A DNA stretch of 29,846 bases from Chitinophaga pinensis (GCA_945889235.1 CAMDBK010000007.1:1-29846); one strand, 5' to 3'. Shown: positions 6,832-15,278, numbered from the stretch's first letter. Program-made: numbers and translations. Notes: generated from the letters alone by a model not told the origin.

Positions 6832-9800
6832 ATGATAAACTTCATTAGCGGCTTAGCCGGAAAAATATTCGGAAGCAAAGCCGACCGCGACATCAAAGAA
6901 GTGATGCCGTTGGTTGAAAAAATAAAAGAAGAATTTCCAAAACTTGCTTCACTTTCCAACGATCAGCTTCGTGCAAAATCAGATACCTTTCGTCAGCGTA
7001 TTCAGGATTTTCTGAAAACCGAAAACGATGAAATCACTTCTATCCGCGAAAAGATTGAAAACAATCCTGAATTAGATGCACATGAAAAAGAAAACATGTA
7101 CGAGCGCATTGACAAGCTGGAAGAAACCATAAAAGAAAAAACAAAAGAAGTTCTGCTTGAAATTCTTCCCGAAGCATTTGCCGTGGTGAAAGAAACTTCA
7201 AAACGTTTTTCTGAAAATGAATCGCTGCGGGTTACTGCCAGCCAGATGGACCGCGACCTTTCTGTTCACAAACAACATGTGGTGATAGAAGGCAACAGTG
7301 CTGTATGGAACAGCCGATGGATTGCAGGCGGCACCGAAGTAAAATGGGACATGGTGCATTACGATGTGCAGCTTATTGGTGGTATTGCTTTGCATTCAGG
7401 CAAAATTGCCGAGATGGGAACAGGTGAAGGAAAAACGCTGGTAGCAACGCTTCCCGTGTATCTGAATGCCTTGTCAAGAAAAGGTGTACACCTTGTTACC
7501 GTTAACAATTACCTCAGCCGAAGGGACAGTGAATGGATGGGCCCACTTTTTGAATTTCACGGGATAACAGTAGATTGTATTGATAATCATCAACCCAATT
7601 CCGAAGCGCGCAGAAAAGCATACTTAGCTGATATCACTTACGGAACCAACAACGAATTTGGTTTTGATTACCTGCGTGATAATATGGCGCGCAGCCCCGA
7701 AGACCTGGTGCAGCGCAAACACAATTATGCCATTGTGGATGAGGTTGACTCAGTATTGATTGACGATGCGCGGACACCGTTGATTATTTCCGGACCAACT
7801 CCAAAAGGCGATAAACAGGAGTTCTCGGAAATGAAACCGAAAATTGAGCGACTGATTGCAGCTCAACGCAACTATGTAAACAATGCGCTTTCCGAAGCAA
7901 AAAAATTAATCAAAGAAGGAAAAGACGAAGAAGGTGGTTTATTGTTATACCGTTCACAGCGCGGTTTACCTAAAAACAAAGCACATATAAAATACCTGAG
8001 TGAGCCCGGTGTAAAAACCATCATGCAGAAAACAGAAAACTTCTACATGCAGGACCAGAACAAGGAAATGCACAAGGTAGATGCAGAACTGTTTTTTGTG
8101 ATTGACGAGAAAAATAACTCCATTGAGTTGACCGAAAAAGGTATTGACCTCATCACCGGAAACTCAGATGATACGGAGTTCTTTGTGCTTCCCGACATGG
8201 GAACCAAAGTGGCGGAAATAGAACACCTGCCTGTTGACGACCACGAAAAAGCAAAGAAAAAAGAGGACCTGATGCGCGACTTCGCCATCAAGTCGGAGCG
8301 CATTCACACCATCAATCAATTGCTGAAAGCCTACACACTTTTTGAATTAGATGTGGAGTATGTGGTGATTGAAAACAAAGTAAAAATTGTGGATGAGCAA
8401 ACCGGCCGTATTATGGAAGGCCGCAGGTATTCCGATGGCTTGCACCAGGCGATTGAAGCAAAAGAAAATGTGAAGGTGGAAGCTGCAACTCAGACGTATG
8501 CAACCATCACCCTGCAGAATTATTTCCGTATGTATAATAAGCTTGCAGGTATGACCGGAACTGCCGAAACAGAAGCAGGCGAGTTCTGGGATATTTACAA
8601 ACTGGATGTGATGGTAATACCTACCAACCGCCCCATTGCGCGTAACGACCGCGAAGATTTGGTTTACAAAACCGCCCGCGAAAAATACGGAGCAGTAATA
8701 GAAGAGATTGTTTCATTAACAGAAAAAGGAAGACCTGTGTTGGTGGGAACAACATCCGTAGAAATTTCGGAATTGCTTTCGCGCATGTTGAAAATGAAAG
8801 GCATTAAACACAACGTGCTGAATGCAAAACTGCACCAGCGCGAAGCAGAAATTGTTGCCGGAGCAGGACAAACAGGCGCTGTTACCATTGCTACCAACAT
8901 GGCTGGTCGCGGAACGGATATCAAACTTGGTCCGGGAGTAAAAGAAGCCGGAGGTTTAGCAATTGTAGGAACAGAACGCCACGAGAGCAGACGCGTTGAC
9001 CGCCAGTTGCGCGGTCGTGCGGGAAGACAGGGTGACCCGGGTTCTTCACAGTTCTTTGTTTCGCTCGAAGATAATCTGATGCGCCTTTTCGGTGGCGACA
9101 GAATGACTAAATGGATGGACCGCCTCGGACACAAAGAAGGTGAAGTTATTCAACATTCGGTGATGACAAAATCCATTGAGCGCGCACAGAAAAAAGTAGA
9201 AGAAAACAATTTTGGAATCAGGAAGAGATTGCTGGAATACGATGATGTAATGAACTCGCAGCGCGAGGTGATTTACAAACGCAGAAGACATGCGCTGTAT
9301 GGCGAACGCCTTTCGGTTGACATCTCAAACATGATTTACGATACATGTGAAAACGTGTTGGAGCAGTACCGCGAGACCAAAGATTTTGAAGGATTTAAAA
9401 TAGAACTCATCCGCACCTTCTCGGTTGAATCACCCATAACTGCTGATGAATTTGCTTCCACCAATGTACAGCAACTGACAGAAAAAGTTTTTCATTTTCT
9501 GGAAGATAAATACAGGCAGAAAAAAGAATTCAGTGCTGAACGTGCGTACCCTGTTATAAAACAAGTGTATGAAAATGAAGGAGCAAGTTTTGAGAATATC
9601 GTAATCCCTTTCAGTGACGGAATAAAAACACTGAACGTTGTTACAAATCTTAAAAAAGCGTATGAAACACGCGGAAAAGTTCTTGCCGTTTCGTTTGAGA
9701 AAAATATTGTACTTGCCATTATTGACGACCTGTGGAAAGAGCATCTGCGCGAAATGGATGAACTGAAATCATCGGTGCAGAATGCGGCTTACGAACAAAA

Positions 9801-10122
9801 AGACCCGCTGCTGATTTATAAATTCGAGTCATTTGAATTATTTAAAACACTGCTGGGAAAAGTAAATAACGAAATTATTCCTTTCCTTTTCAAAGGCACC
9901 TTGCCTGAACAGGCACCCGCAAGTTTTAAACGGAATTATGCCCCGCCAAAACCCGATGCCAATCTTAAAGTGGGAAGAGATGAACCAGGCGCACCCCGCC
10001 AGCCCGGAGTTCCCAATGCAGAGCAGGAAAAACCCATGCCTGTAAAAGTGGAAGATAAAATTGGCCGCAACGACCCCTGCCCTTGCGGAAGCGGTAAGAA
10101 GTATAAGAATTGCCACGGGTAA
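6832..10122 (+). CDS. secA: Preprotein translocase ATPase SecA
   Basis: SecA is the motor that pushes unfolded preproteins through SecYEG. In 1,096 residues one sees Walker A MGTGEGKT (195-202), the DEVD Walker B box (303-306) followed by SVLIDDARTPLIISGP, the NBD2 motifs MAGRGTDI and QLRGRAGRQGDPGSSQFF, the helical wing/scaffold region, and a C-terminal zinc finger CPCGSGKKYKNCH that binds SecB or ribosomes. It is about 200 residues longer than E. coli SecA. Extra sequence lies near residues 60-110 (charged helix), 125-175 (between FAVVKETSKR and HYDVQLIGG) and about 325-430, which is usual for Bacteroidota. No secB or sec partner genes are adjacent. A perfect hairpin terminator follows. Confidence 0.98.
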   Translation: MINFISGLAGKIFGSKADRDIKEVMPLVEKIKEEFPKLASLSNDQLRAKSDTFRQRIQDFLKTENDEITSIREKIENNPELDAHEKENMYERIDKLEETIKEKTKEVLLEILPEAFAVVKETSKRFSENESLRVTASQMDRDLSVHKQHVVIEGNSAVWNSRWIAGGTEVKWDMVHYDVQLIGGIALHSGKIAEMGTGEGKTLVATLPVYLNALSRKGVHLVTVNNYLSRRDSEWMGPLFEFHGITVDCIDNHQPNSEARRKAYLADITYGTNNEFGFDYLRDNMARSPEDLVQRKHNYAIVDEVDSVLIDDARTPLIISGPTPKGDKQEFSEMKPKIERLIAAQRNYVNNALSEAKKLIKEGKDEEGGLLLYRSQRGLPKNKAHIKYLSEPGVKTIMQKTENFYMQDQNKEMHKVDAELFFVIDEKNNSIELTEKGIDLITGNSDDTEFFVLPDMGTKVAEIEHLPVDDHEKAKKKEDLMRDFAIKSERIHTINQLLKAYTLFELDVEYVVIENKVKIVDEQTGRIMEGRRYSDGLHQAIEAKENVKVEAATQTYATITLQNYFRMYNKLAGMTGTAETEAGEFWDIYKLDVMVIPTNRPIARNDREDLVYKTAREKYGAVIEEIVSLTEKGRPVLVGTTSVEISELLSRMLKMKGIKHNVLNAKLHQREAEIVAGAGQTGAVTIATNMAGRGTDIKLGPGVKEAGGLAIVGTERHESRRVDRQLRGRAGRQGDPGSSQFFVSLEDNLMRLFGGDRMTKWMDRLGHKEGEVIQHSVMTKSIERAQKKVEENNFGIRKRLLEYDDVMNSQREVIYKRRRHALYGERLSVDISNMIYDTCENVLEQYRETKDFEGFKIELIRTFSVESPITADEFASTNVQQLTEKVFHFLEDKYRQKKEFSAERAYPVIKQVYENEGASFENIVIPFSDGIKTLNVVTNLKKAYETRGKVLAVSFEKNIVLAIIDDLWKEHLREMDELKSSVQNAAYEQKDPLLIYKFESFELFKTLLGKVNNEIIPFLFKGTLPEQAPASFKRNYAPPKPDANLKVGRDEPGAPRQPGVPNAEQEKPMPVKVEDKIGRNDPCPCGSGKKYKNCHG

Positions 10123-10131
10123 TAAAATAAT

Positions 10132-10162
10132 AAACCCCGCGCCTTTGGCGCGGGGTTTGTTT
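10132..10162. terminator. Strong bidirectional terminator after secA
   Basis: A perfect 12-bp stem AAACCCCGCGCC/GGCGCGGGGTTT with a 3-base loop (10132-10158), followed by TGTTTATT and preceded by A/T-rich sequence. It ends secA and can also serve the convergent small gene at 10192. Confidence 0.9.
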
Positions 10163-10191
10163 ATTAGCGCTTTTTAAATTTACATAATCTC

Positions 10192-10452
10192 TCACGCGGC
10201 TAATACTACATTAACTCTTATATCGTATCCAAGATCACGCATAATTTGTTCGCAATCTTCCCACAATAACCCAAACTCTTTAACATCAGCAGCACCCAGC
10301 CTGCCAAGCGTGTGCATCAATGTTTTTGCATCGCCCGGTTCTACATTACCTTCCATAACAGCGTTCTCTGCCCAGTTTACCAATTCAGCAAGAGTTATAC
10401 TATGGTTAAGATATTTTGCCAGTTGCTGTGCAACTTCTTGTTTTGTTATCAT
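10192..10452 (-). CDS. Small acidic protein of unknown function
   Basis: The 86-residue protein has no signal peptide or membrane segment and reads as mainly helical. Visible features are an N-terminal MITKQEVAQQLAKYLNHSI, an acidic ELVNWAENAVMEG stretch, and GLLWEDCEQIMRDLGYDI near the end. The same general pattern (ELvdWAE.a..eg...LGaaDv..fgL.WEdce..l..LGY) is remembered from unnamed small proteins in several phyla, but no function is known to me. Its ATG overlaps the stop of the upstream gene (ATGA at 10449-10452), so the two form a tight translationally coupled pair, a layout often seen in toxin-antitoxin or toxin-immunity pairs. That role is only a possibility. Confidence 0.75.
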   Translation of the reverse strand: MITKQEVAQQLAKYLNHSITLAELVNWAENAVMEGNVEPGDAKTLMHTLGRLGAADVKEFGLLWEDCEQIMRDLGYDIRVNVVLAA

Positions 10453-10697
10453 GGTGTTATCTTTTTATGTCCTTTATCAACGGGATATTTTTCATGAATA
10501 TCTGTCAGTTTGCCTTGTGCATTATAAATCTCCTGTACAAATAAAATAGTTTGTTCCTGTTCATCAACCGTTTTTACATAGCGGGCAAATCCGCCTGATT
10601 TACCTTTTATATCAAACCAATATTTCCTGCCGCCTCCATCAAGCACTTCCCAATAATCAAATTCGTTTTCGTTCTGTTCGCGCTTTGCGGCACTCAT
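10449..10697 (-). CDS. Small charged protein of unknown function, pair partner
   Basis: From the ATG at 10697 the protein has 82 residues (MSAAKREQ ... DKGHKKITP). It contains EFDYWEVLDGGGRKYWFDI, GFARYVKTVDEQEQTILFVQ and IHEKYPVDKGHKKI. It is soluble and rich in Lys, Asp and Glu, with probable beta strands. An ATG at 10727 in the same frame would add 10 residues, but the sequence between the two contains TATTTTTG, a good -7 element, so the inner start is preferred. It overlaps the next gene by 4 bases. I do not recognise the family; the conserved-looking GHKK tail is the best search handle. Confidence 0.7.
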   Translation of the reverse strand: MSAAKREQNENEFDYWEVLDGGGRKYWFDIKGKSGGFARYVKTVDEQEQTILFVQEIYNAQGKLTDIHEKYPVDKGHKKITP

Positions 10698-10767
10698 CTT
10701 CTTTTTATGCAAAAATAAATAAAACATTCATTATCATAATAAGGGCTATAAAACAATTAACAAAAAC

Positions 10768-10803
10768 AAAAAGGTCCCACGCCAAAGGCGTGTGACCTTT
10801 TTA
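10768..10803. terminator. Bidirectional hairpin terminator
   Basis: AAAAAGGTC-C-CACGCC pairs with GGCGTG-T-GACCTTTTT around an AAA loop; 15 pairs with one mismatch. The T-run on each strand allows termination both ways. It lies 16 bases after the stop of the minus-strand T9SS-tail gene at 10819. Confidence 0.85.
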
Positions 10804-10818
10804 TTACGTTAAAGAGAT

Positions 10819-11202
10819 TTAATTCTGCTTCGCAGCCCCGCCCGTCATACTTATTGGTTTGGTAACCAAATCAGTTTCGGTTTGCAGTTGATAAAAATAC
10901 TGTCCGGCTGCAAGGGTTGAAATATCATACGTTTCGGAATACTCACCGGCTGTGCGGTTACCGGCAAATAAAACTTTGCCTACACTTCCATCAACACTGA
11001 ATATCATCAGCTTTACGGTTGTGTTTTGGGGCAACTGATACTTAATAGTAATGGTAGATGATGAAGGATTTGGAAATGCAGTTAATTTAAACTGGTCTTC
11101 TGAGCCATTGCCCATATTTTGTGATACTGCAAAGTTTGGTGAGATACTTGAAATTACAAAGGCACTAAGTACAGCGGCTATGTAGGTGATTTTTTTAAAC
11201 AT
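10819..11202 (-). CDS. Minimal secreted T9SS sorting-domain protein
   Basis: Of 127 residues, about 1-27 form a signal peptide (MFKKITYIAAVLSAFVISSI...) and about 39-120 form a T9SS type A sorting domain (KLTAFPNPSSSTITIKYQLP ... ISTLAAGQYFYQLQTETDLV). Only about ten residues (QNMGNGSEDQ) lie between them, so there is no ordinary cargo domain. The sorting domain is normally removed after export, which leaves the use of such a protein unclear: it may be a remnant of a larger gene or a small surface protein that keeps the domain. It lies downstream of the HMA lipoprotein gene on the same strand (49-base gap) and ends at a clear terminator. Confidence 0.8.
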   Translation of the reverse strand: MFKKITYIAAVLSAFVISSISPNFAVSQNMGNGSEDQFKLTAFPNPSSSTITIKYQLPQNTTVKLMIFSVDGSVGKVLFAGNRTAGEYSETYDISTLAAGQYFYQLQTETDLVTKPISMTGGAAKQN

Positions 11203-11251
11203 GTTGATTTGGTTTATATTGATTGATTTAAGGTTTCTATTTTAAGTCTGA

Positions 11252-11656
11252 TTAAACAGCGGTATCTTTTACTAATTTTTCTTCAACAGCTTCCACTCCT
11301 TCTCCTCCATTCAAATTCTTTATAACGTTTATTTCTACATTGCTCACTTTATATTGTCCTTCATTTAAGGCAGCAATGGCATCCAGTATTTGTTTTTCCG
11401 AAGTTTTGGTATCATCAAATTTGAAGCTTGCTGTTTTTTCTTCAAAGTTTACCTTGCTGTAATTAACTCCGGCAAGTCCGGCAACGGTCTTTTCAATGGT
11501 TTTAGCACAACCGCTCGGGCAAGTCATCCCTTCAATTGCAACAGTCATTTCAGCCGAAGAAACAAGATTTCCTTTTACTTCACCTGAATGTGATGAACAG
11601 GAATAATAAACCTGCATGGCAATAAATGCGAAAACAAAAAACAGAATTTTCTTCAT
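11252..11656 (-). CDS. HMA-domain (heavy-metal-associated) lipoprotein
   Basis: The 134-residue protein has a lipoprotein signal ending VYYSC (Cys20) and an HMA fold at about residues 37-105 with the loop GMTCPSGC (Cys46, Cys50). The usual copper-chaperone loop is MxCxxC; here three residues separate the Cys, a form seen in some Bacteroidota envelope proteins. Binding of Cu(I) or another soft metal in the periplasm is likely from the family but not proven for this spacing. The C-terminal 25 residues are Glu-rich and probably flexible. It diverges from the copper-monooxygenase-like genes at 11918 and 13581. The promoter region at 11703-11743 carries a perfect palindrome. Confidence 0.85.
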   Translation of the reverse strand: MKKILFFVFAFIAMQVYYSCSSHSGEVKGNLVSSAEMTVAIEGMTCPSGCAKTIEKTVAGLAGVNYSKVNFEEKTASFKFDDTKTSEKQILDAIAALNEGQYKVSNVEINVIKNLNGGEGVEAVEEKLVKDTAV

Positions 11657-11702
11657 CGTGTCATTTATATAATTCGTTCAGACCTCTTTTTTAAAAATCG
11701 CG

Positions 11703-11735
11703 CAAATCTATAGTATTTTGAAATCGATAAACAAA
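11703..11735 (-). promoter_or_regulatory. Candidate promoter of the HMA lipoprotein gene
   Basis: Minus strand: TTTG (11732-11735) and TAGATTTG (11703-11710), 21 bases apart, against the ideal 19. Followed by CGCG and about 46 bases of leader before the ATG at 11656. Confidence 0.5.
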
Positions 11736-11743
11736 CGATTTCA
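11719..11743. promoter_or_regulatory. Perfect 8-bp inverted repeat, candidate operator
   Basis: TGAAATCG and CGATTTCA, perfect inverted repeats separated by 9 bases, cover the -33 element of the HMA gene promoter. Half-site spacing of about 17 bases centre to centre would suit a dimeric regulator binding one DNA face. The regulator is unknown. Confidence 0.5.
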
Positions 11744-11841
11744 GCGATTTTTTCAACACGCAAAATAGAGAGAACTAAAACCTTGGCTTATCGGCTAAAA
11801 TGCAGAGTTCTTCTATTTATAAGGTATCGGAAAGAGTTTCT

Positions 11842-11872
11842 ATTGCCCACCCTAATGATTTAATTACCTTTA
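11842..11872 (+). promoter_or_regulatory. Candidate promoter of the cytochrome/copper monooxygenase genes
   Basis: ATTG at 11842-11845, exactly 19 bases, then TACCTTTA at 11865-11872; one base off consensus in each element. The leader would be about 40 bases to the ATG at 11918. Confidence 0.55.
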
Positions 11873-11917
11873 GCCGCCTTAAAAAAAGGTGTATATCAAC
11901 AATCTACAATTTAGTAC

Positions 11918-13573
11918 ATGAAACATTTTTACATTTTTTCAGCGCTTGTTTTATCAGCATTCAGCGCATCTTCTCAATCAACTTATCAACGCGTTTACAA
12001 TCTTTTTCAGGCAAACTGTACTGTTGGTTGCCATACCGGCAGTTCTCCATCAGGGAATTTGGATTTGAATGGTGGCGGAAGCGCAACAACTGTTTACAAC
12101 AATATTGTTGGTGTTACTCCGGTAAACCCAACTGCTGCAGCAAAAGGTAATAAACGTATTATGCCAGGCTATCCCGACCGCAGTTATCTGCTTCGCAAAT
12201 GCGCCATAACTACATGGGATGCTGCATACAGTTTAGAAGTTTCGGAGGGTGGTGCAATGCCTAATAATCAGCCTTCATTAGAAAAAGAAGAAATAGAACT
12301 TGTTCGCCAATGGATATTAAAAGGAGCACCGCAAAGCGGAAACATTGTTGATACACAAACATTATATGATTACTACCATGTAAATGGAATACCGCGGTTA
12401 ACTCCACCACCGGCACCCAATCCGAGCGAAGGTTTTCAGGTACATTTCGGGCCAATTTTTCTTGAACCTCTTGAAGAAATTGAATACTACAAAAAAGAAG
12501 CTCTTTTTAACACCACCGGTTTTGAGGTAAATAAAATGACCTGTAACATCAATGACGACTCGCACCATATGCTTATTTTTAACTATATACCGGGAGCTGA
12601 CACCGCAGTGGCAGAAGGGTTAAGAGAAGTAGATCTGTCCAGCGTTTTCCCGGACCAGACAAAATATATTGTAGGCTGGGTAGACACCGACACAACCGAC
12701 CTTCCATTTGGGACTGCTTATTACTTTACTACTAATTCATTCATTGACATGAATTACCACACCATCAATTATTCTGAAAACTCAATACTTGCTGCGGAAG
12801 GATATTCTAATATTTATACTCAGCCCCTGGGAACAGCAATAAAAGAAATGCACTCAGAGTTATTGATTAATCCTTCTATTTTTATTTTAAATAATGGGGA
12901 GGAGCAAACGTTTACAGACCCCTACAATGTTCCGGGTTCATCAGACAACATGAATATCTGGTTTTTGTCTTCGCATACCCACAAATACGGCACTTCCTAT
13001 AACATTTATAAACGTAACAGTGACGGCACCAAAGGAGAAATTCTTTATGACGGAAATTACAATACAGCCTACACCTTCAATCAGGGCTATTATGATTGGG
13101 AACACCCTGCCAACAGATATTTTGACCCGTTGGAAACTATTGAAGCATCTAACGGTGTTATTCAGGAAGCAAAATTCCTGATCAGTGATCCTGACGAGCA
13201 GGCCTTTGTTATTACTTTTGGATTAACCACCGCAGATGAAATGATGCTGGCTTTCATTCAATACACTATTGGAGATTTAATTAATATTGGTGTTCCCGAA
13301 ACGCTGCCGATGGCTGAAGTTTCGGCTTACCCTAACCCGGTATCAGATGTTCTTAATTTTTCTTACCAACTGAAAGAACAAGCCAATGTTACGCTTGATG
13401 TATACGATATCAGCGGAAAATTAATTGTCAACCTGATTAACAGAAATGAATCAGTTGGAAAACATTTTGCACAAATCAACACCAATGCTCCCGGTTGGAT
13501 AACCGGAACTTATTTTGTTCGCCTGAGTGTAAATGGCGAAAGTATTTCTAAACAAATTGTAAAAATAGATTAA
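11918..13573 (+). CDS. Secreted fusion: cytochrome c-like domain, PHM-type copper monooxygenase domain, T9SS tail
   Basis: The 551-residue protein starts with a signal peptide (1-20). Residues 22-140 look like a small cytochrome c domain: QANCTVGCHTG gives C34, C38, H39 (CX3CH, one residue longer than CXXCH) and GGAMPN supplies Met114 as a likely sixth ligand. Residues about 170-450 resemble type II copper, ascorbate-dependent monooxygenases (PHM/DBM fold): SHH (His216, His217), DMNYH (His281), HTH (His353, His355) and DEMM (Met442/443) match the six copper ligands of PHM. A T9SS sorting domain follows from about 466 (SAYPNPVSDVLNF). Probably a surface or secreted oxidase/hydroxylase; the substrate is unknown. 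A paralogue follows after 7 bases. Confidence 0.85.
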   Translation: MKHFYIFSALVLSAFSASSQSTYQRVYNLFQANCTVGCHTGSSPSGNLDLNGGGSATTVYNNIVGVTPVNPTAAAKGNKRIMPGYPDRSYLLRKCAITTWDAAYSLEVSEGGAMPNNQPSLEKEEIELVRQWILKGAPQSGNIVDTQTLYDYYHVNGIPRLTPPPAPNPSEGFQVHFGPIFLEPLEEIEYYKKEALFNTTGFEVNKMTCNINDDSHHMLIFNYIPGADTAVAEGLREVDLSSVFPDQTKYIVGWVDTDTTDLPFGTAYYFTTNSFIDMNYHTINYSENSILAAEGYSNIYTQPLGTAIKEMHSELLINPSIFILNNGEEQTFTDPYNVPGSSDNMNIWFLSSHTHKYGTSYNIYKRNSDGTKGEILYDGNYNTAYTFNQGYYDWEHPANRYFDPLETIEASNGVIQEAKFLISDPDEQAFVITFGLTTADEMMLAFIQYTIGDLINIGVPETLPMAEVSAYPNPVSDVLNFSYQLKEQANVTLDVYDISGKLIVNLINRNESVGKHFAQINTNAPGWITGTYFVRLSVNGESISKQIVKID

Positions 13574-13580
13574 GCCTTTT

Positions 13581-15278
13581 ATGAAAAAATTAGTAGTTGG
13601 CGCTATTGCGCTTATCAGTTTAAATGCAACGGCACAAGACACCTATCAACAGGTTTATTCACTATTTCAGGCAAACTGCACAATAGGCTGCCACGGAAAT
13701 GGCGGAACATCGGGAAACCTTGACCTTTATGGAGGTGGCGATGCTGCTGTGGTTTACAACAATATTGTAGATGTAAACCCTGTAAATCCAACTGCTTTAT
13801 CAAAAGGCTATAAACGCATTTATCCCGGTCATCCCGAGAAAAGTTTTTTATTGCGCAAATGCTCTTATAATGCTTGGGATGATTATTACCCGATTGAAGT
13901 TACTGAAGGAAATTCAATGCCTGACGGGCAGCCTGTACTTGAAAAGGAAGAAGTAGAACTTATCCGTCAGTGGATACTTTTCGGAGCAAAAGAAACTGGA
14001 CAAGCTGTTGACCCGCAACTTTTGTATGACTACTATCACGTGAACGGAAAACCTCGTCAGGCAACACCACCTGCACCTGCTGAAGGCGAAGGTTTTCAGC
14101 TACGTATGGGACCATTCTTTCTGGCACCACAACAGGAAGTTGAATATTTTAAAAAACAAGACATCTCCTTGTTTGCTGATAGCGTTGATGTTGGAAAACT
14201 TGAAACATTTTTTAATGATGAATCGCATCACTTCATAATCTACAAATTTGTTGATGGAGGAGAAGCAGATTACCCTGCAGGATTAAGAAATATAAACGAC
14301 CCGGAAGGAAGTTCGCTGGGCGTGAATAATATGGTTGCTACCTGGCAGGACGCTTTTGCTTATAACCTTCCCGGAAATACTGCTTTCAGATGGAAAGGAG
14401 ATCAGGTTCTGGACATGAATTACCATCTTGTAAATTATGACGAAGATTCAATAATAGCAGCAGAATCATACACTAATGTTTACACTGCCGTACCTGATAC
14501 AAATAAGATTGAAATGTTTTCAGTGCTTATTCCAATTAACGCAGTTGAGTTTATTCTGGGCACAGGTACTTTCGGACAAGACTTAATTATTCCCAATGAT
14601 GGGCTTGACCATACTTTTACATACCGTTTTGGTTTCCCTTTTTACCCCCAGGCTCCAACCTGGCATATCTGGTCGCTGCAAGGGCATACGCATGCACGCG
14701 GAAAAGATTTTGATATATATAAAAGCACAGCCAACGGACAAAAAGGCGAGCAATTTTATGAAGGATTTTATAACAGAGATTATTCATTCAATCAAGGCTT
14801 TTATGATTGGGAACATCCTGCAGTCCGCATCTTTGATCCGCTTTATGAAGTTTCTATTCAGACAGGTTTAATCTTTGAAGCAACCTACCAGAATTTTACG
14901 GATGATACACTTTGGTGGGGTAACACAACGAATGATGAAATGATGTTGTTCTATGTTCAATATACTGAAGAAGCTCTTCCCGATACTGGCTCTTCTGTTA
15001 ATGAACATTTTAATCCTGTTTTGTTTACCAGTTACCCAAATCCGTTTAGTGAAACCACACAGCTTTATGTAAATCTGCCATCGTCAGACAAAATACAGTT
15101 AGAGGTCTTTAATATTACAGGTGAAAAGGTTTCAACCCTTGCCAACACACAAATGGGTGCAGGACAGCATCGGTTTGAGTTTTCGGCAAAGGCCTTAAGT
15201 CTGGCTCCGGGTATTTACCTTGCAAGGCTTAATACTTCGCAGGGAATGCAGAGTATTAGATTGGCCGTAACGAACTAA
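13581..15278 (+). CDS. Second secreted cytochrome c-like / PHM-type copper monooxygenase fusion with T9SS tail
   Basis: Paralogue of the gene just upstream, 565 residues, same domain order. Signal peptide 1-19 (ending NATAQD). Haem-like site ANCTIGCHGN: C33, C37, H38 (again CX3CH), with NSMPDG supplying Met113. PHM-type ligands are all kept: His216/His217 (SHH), His282 (DMNYH), His369/His371 (HTH), Met454 (DEMM). The T9SS domain starts near residue 482 (TSYPNPFSETTQLYV) and ends APGIYLARL...SIRLAVTN. Long shared stretches, for example YNTAYTFNQGYYDWEHP against NRDYSFNQGFYDWEHP, show tandem duplication followed by marked divergence. The two are almost certainly cotranscribed. A weak palindrome overlaps the stop codon. 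Confidence 0.85.
   Translation: MKKLVVGAIALISLNATAQDTYQQVYSLFQANCTIGCHGNGGTSGNLDLYGGGDAAVVYNNIVDVNPVNPTALSKGYKRIYPGHPEKSFLLRKCSYNAWDDYYPIEVTEGNSMPDGQPVLEKEEVELIRQWILFGAKETGQAVDPQLLYDYYHVNGKPRQATPPAPAEGEGFQLRMGPFFLAPQQEVEYFKKQDISLFADSVDVGKLETFFNDESHHFIIYKFVDGGEADYPAGLRNINDPEGSSLGVNNMVATWQDAFAYNLPGNTAFRWKGDQVLDMNYHLVNYDEDSIIAAESYTNVYTAVPDTNKIEMFSVLIPINAVEFILGTGTFGQDLIIPNDGLDHTFTYRFGFPFYPQAPTWHIWSLQGHTHARGKDFDIYKSTANGQKGEQFYEGFYNRDYSFNQGFYDWEHPAVRIFDPLYEVSIQTGLIFEATYQNFTDDTLWWGNTTNDEMMLFYVQYTEEALPDTGSSVNEHFNPVLFTSYPNPFSETTQLYVNLPSSDKIQLEVFNITGEKVSTLANTQMGAGQHRFEFSAKALSLAPGIYLARLNTSQGMQSIRLAVTN

Noticed and set aside
11800..12150. A plus-strand frame overlapping the start of the first fusion gene
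   Set aside because: Out of frame with the clear 551-residue protein, and its coding part only mirrors that gene.
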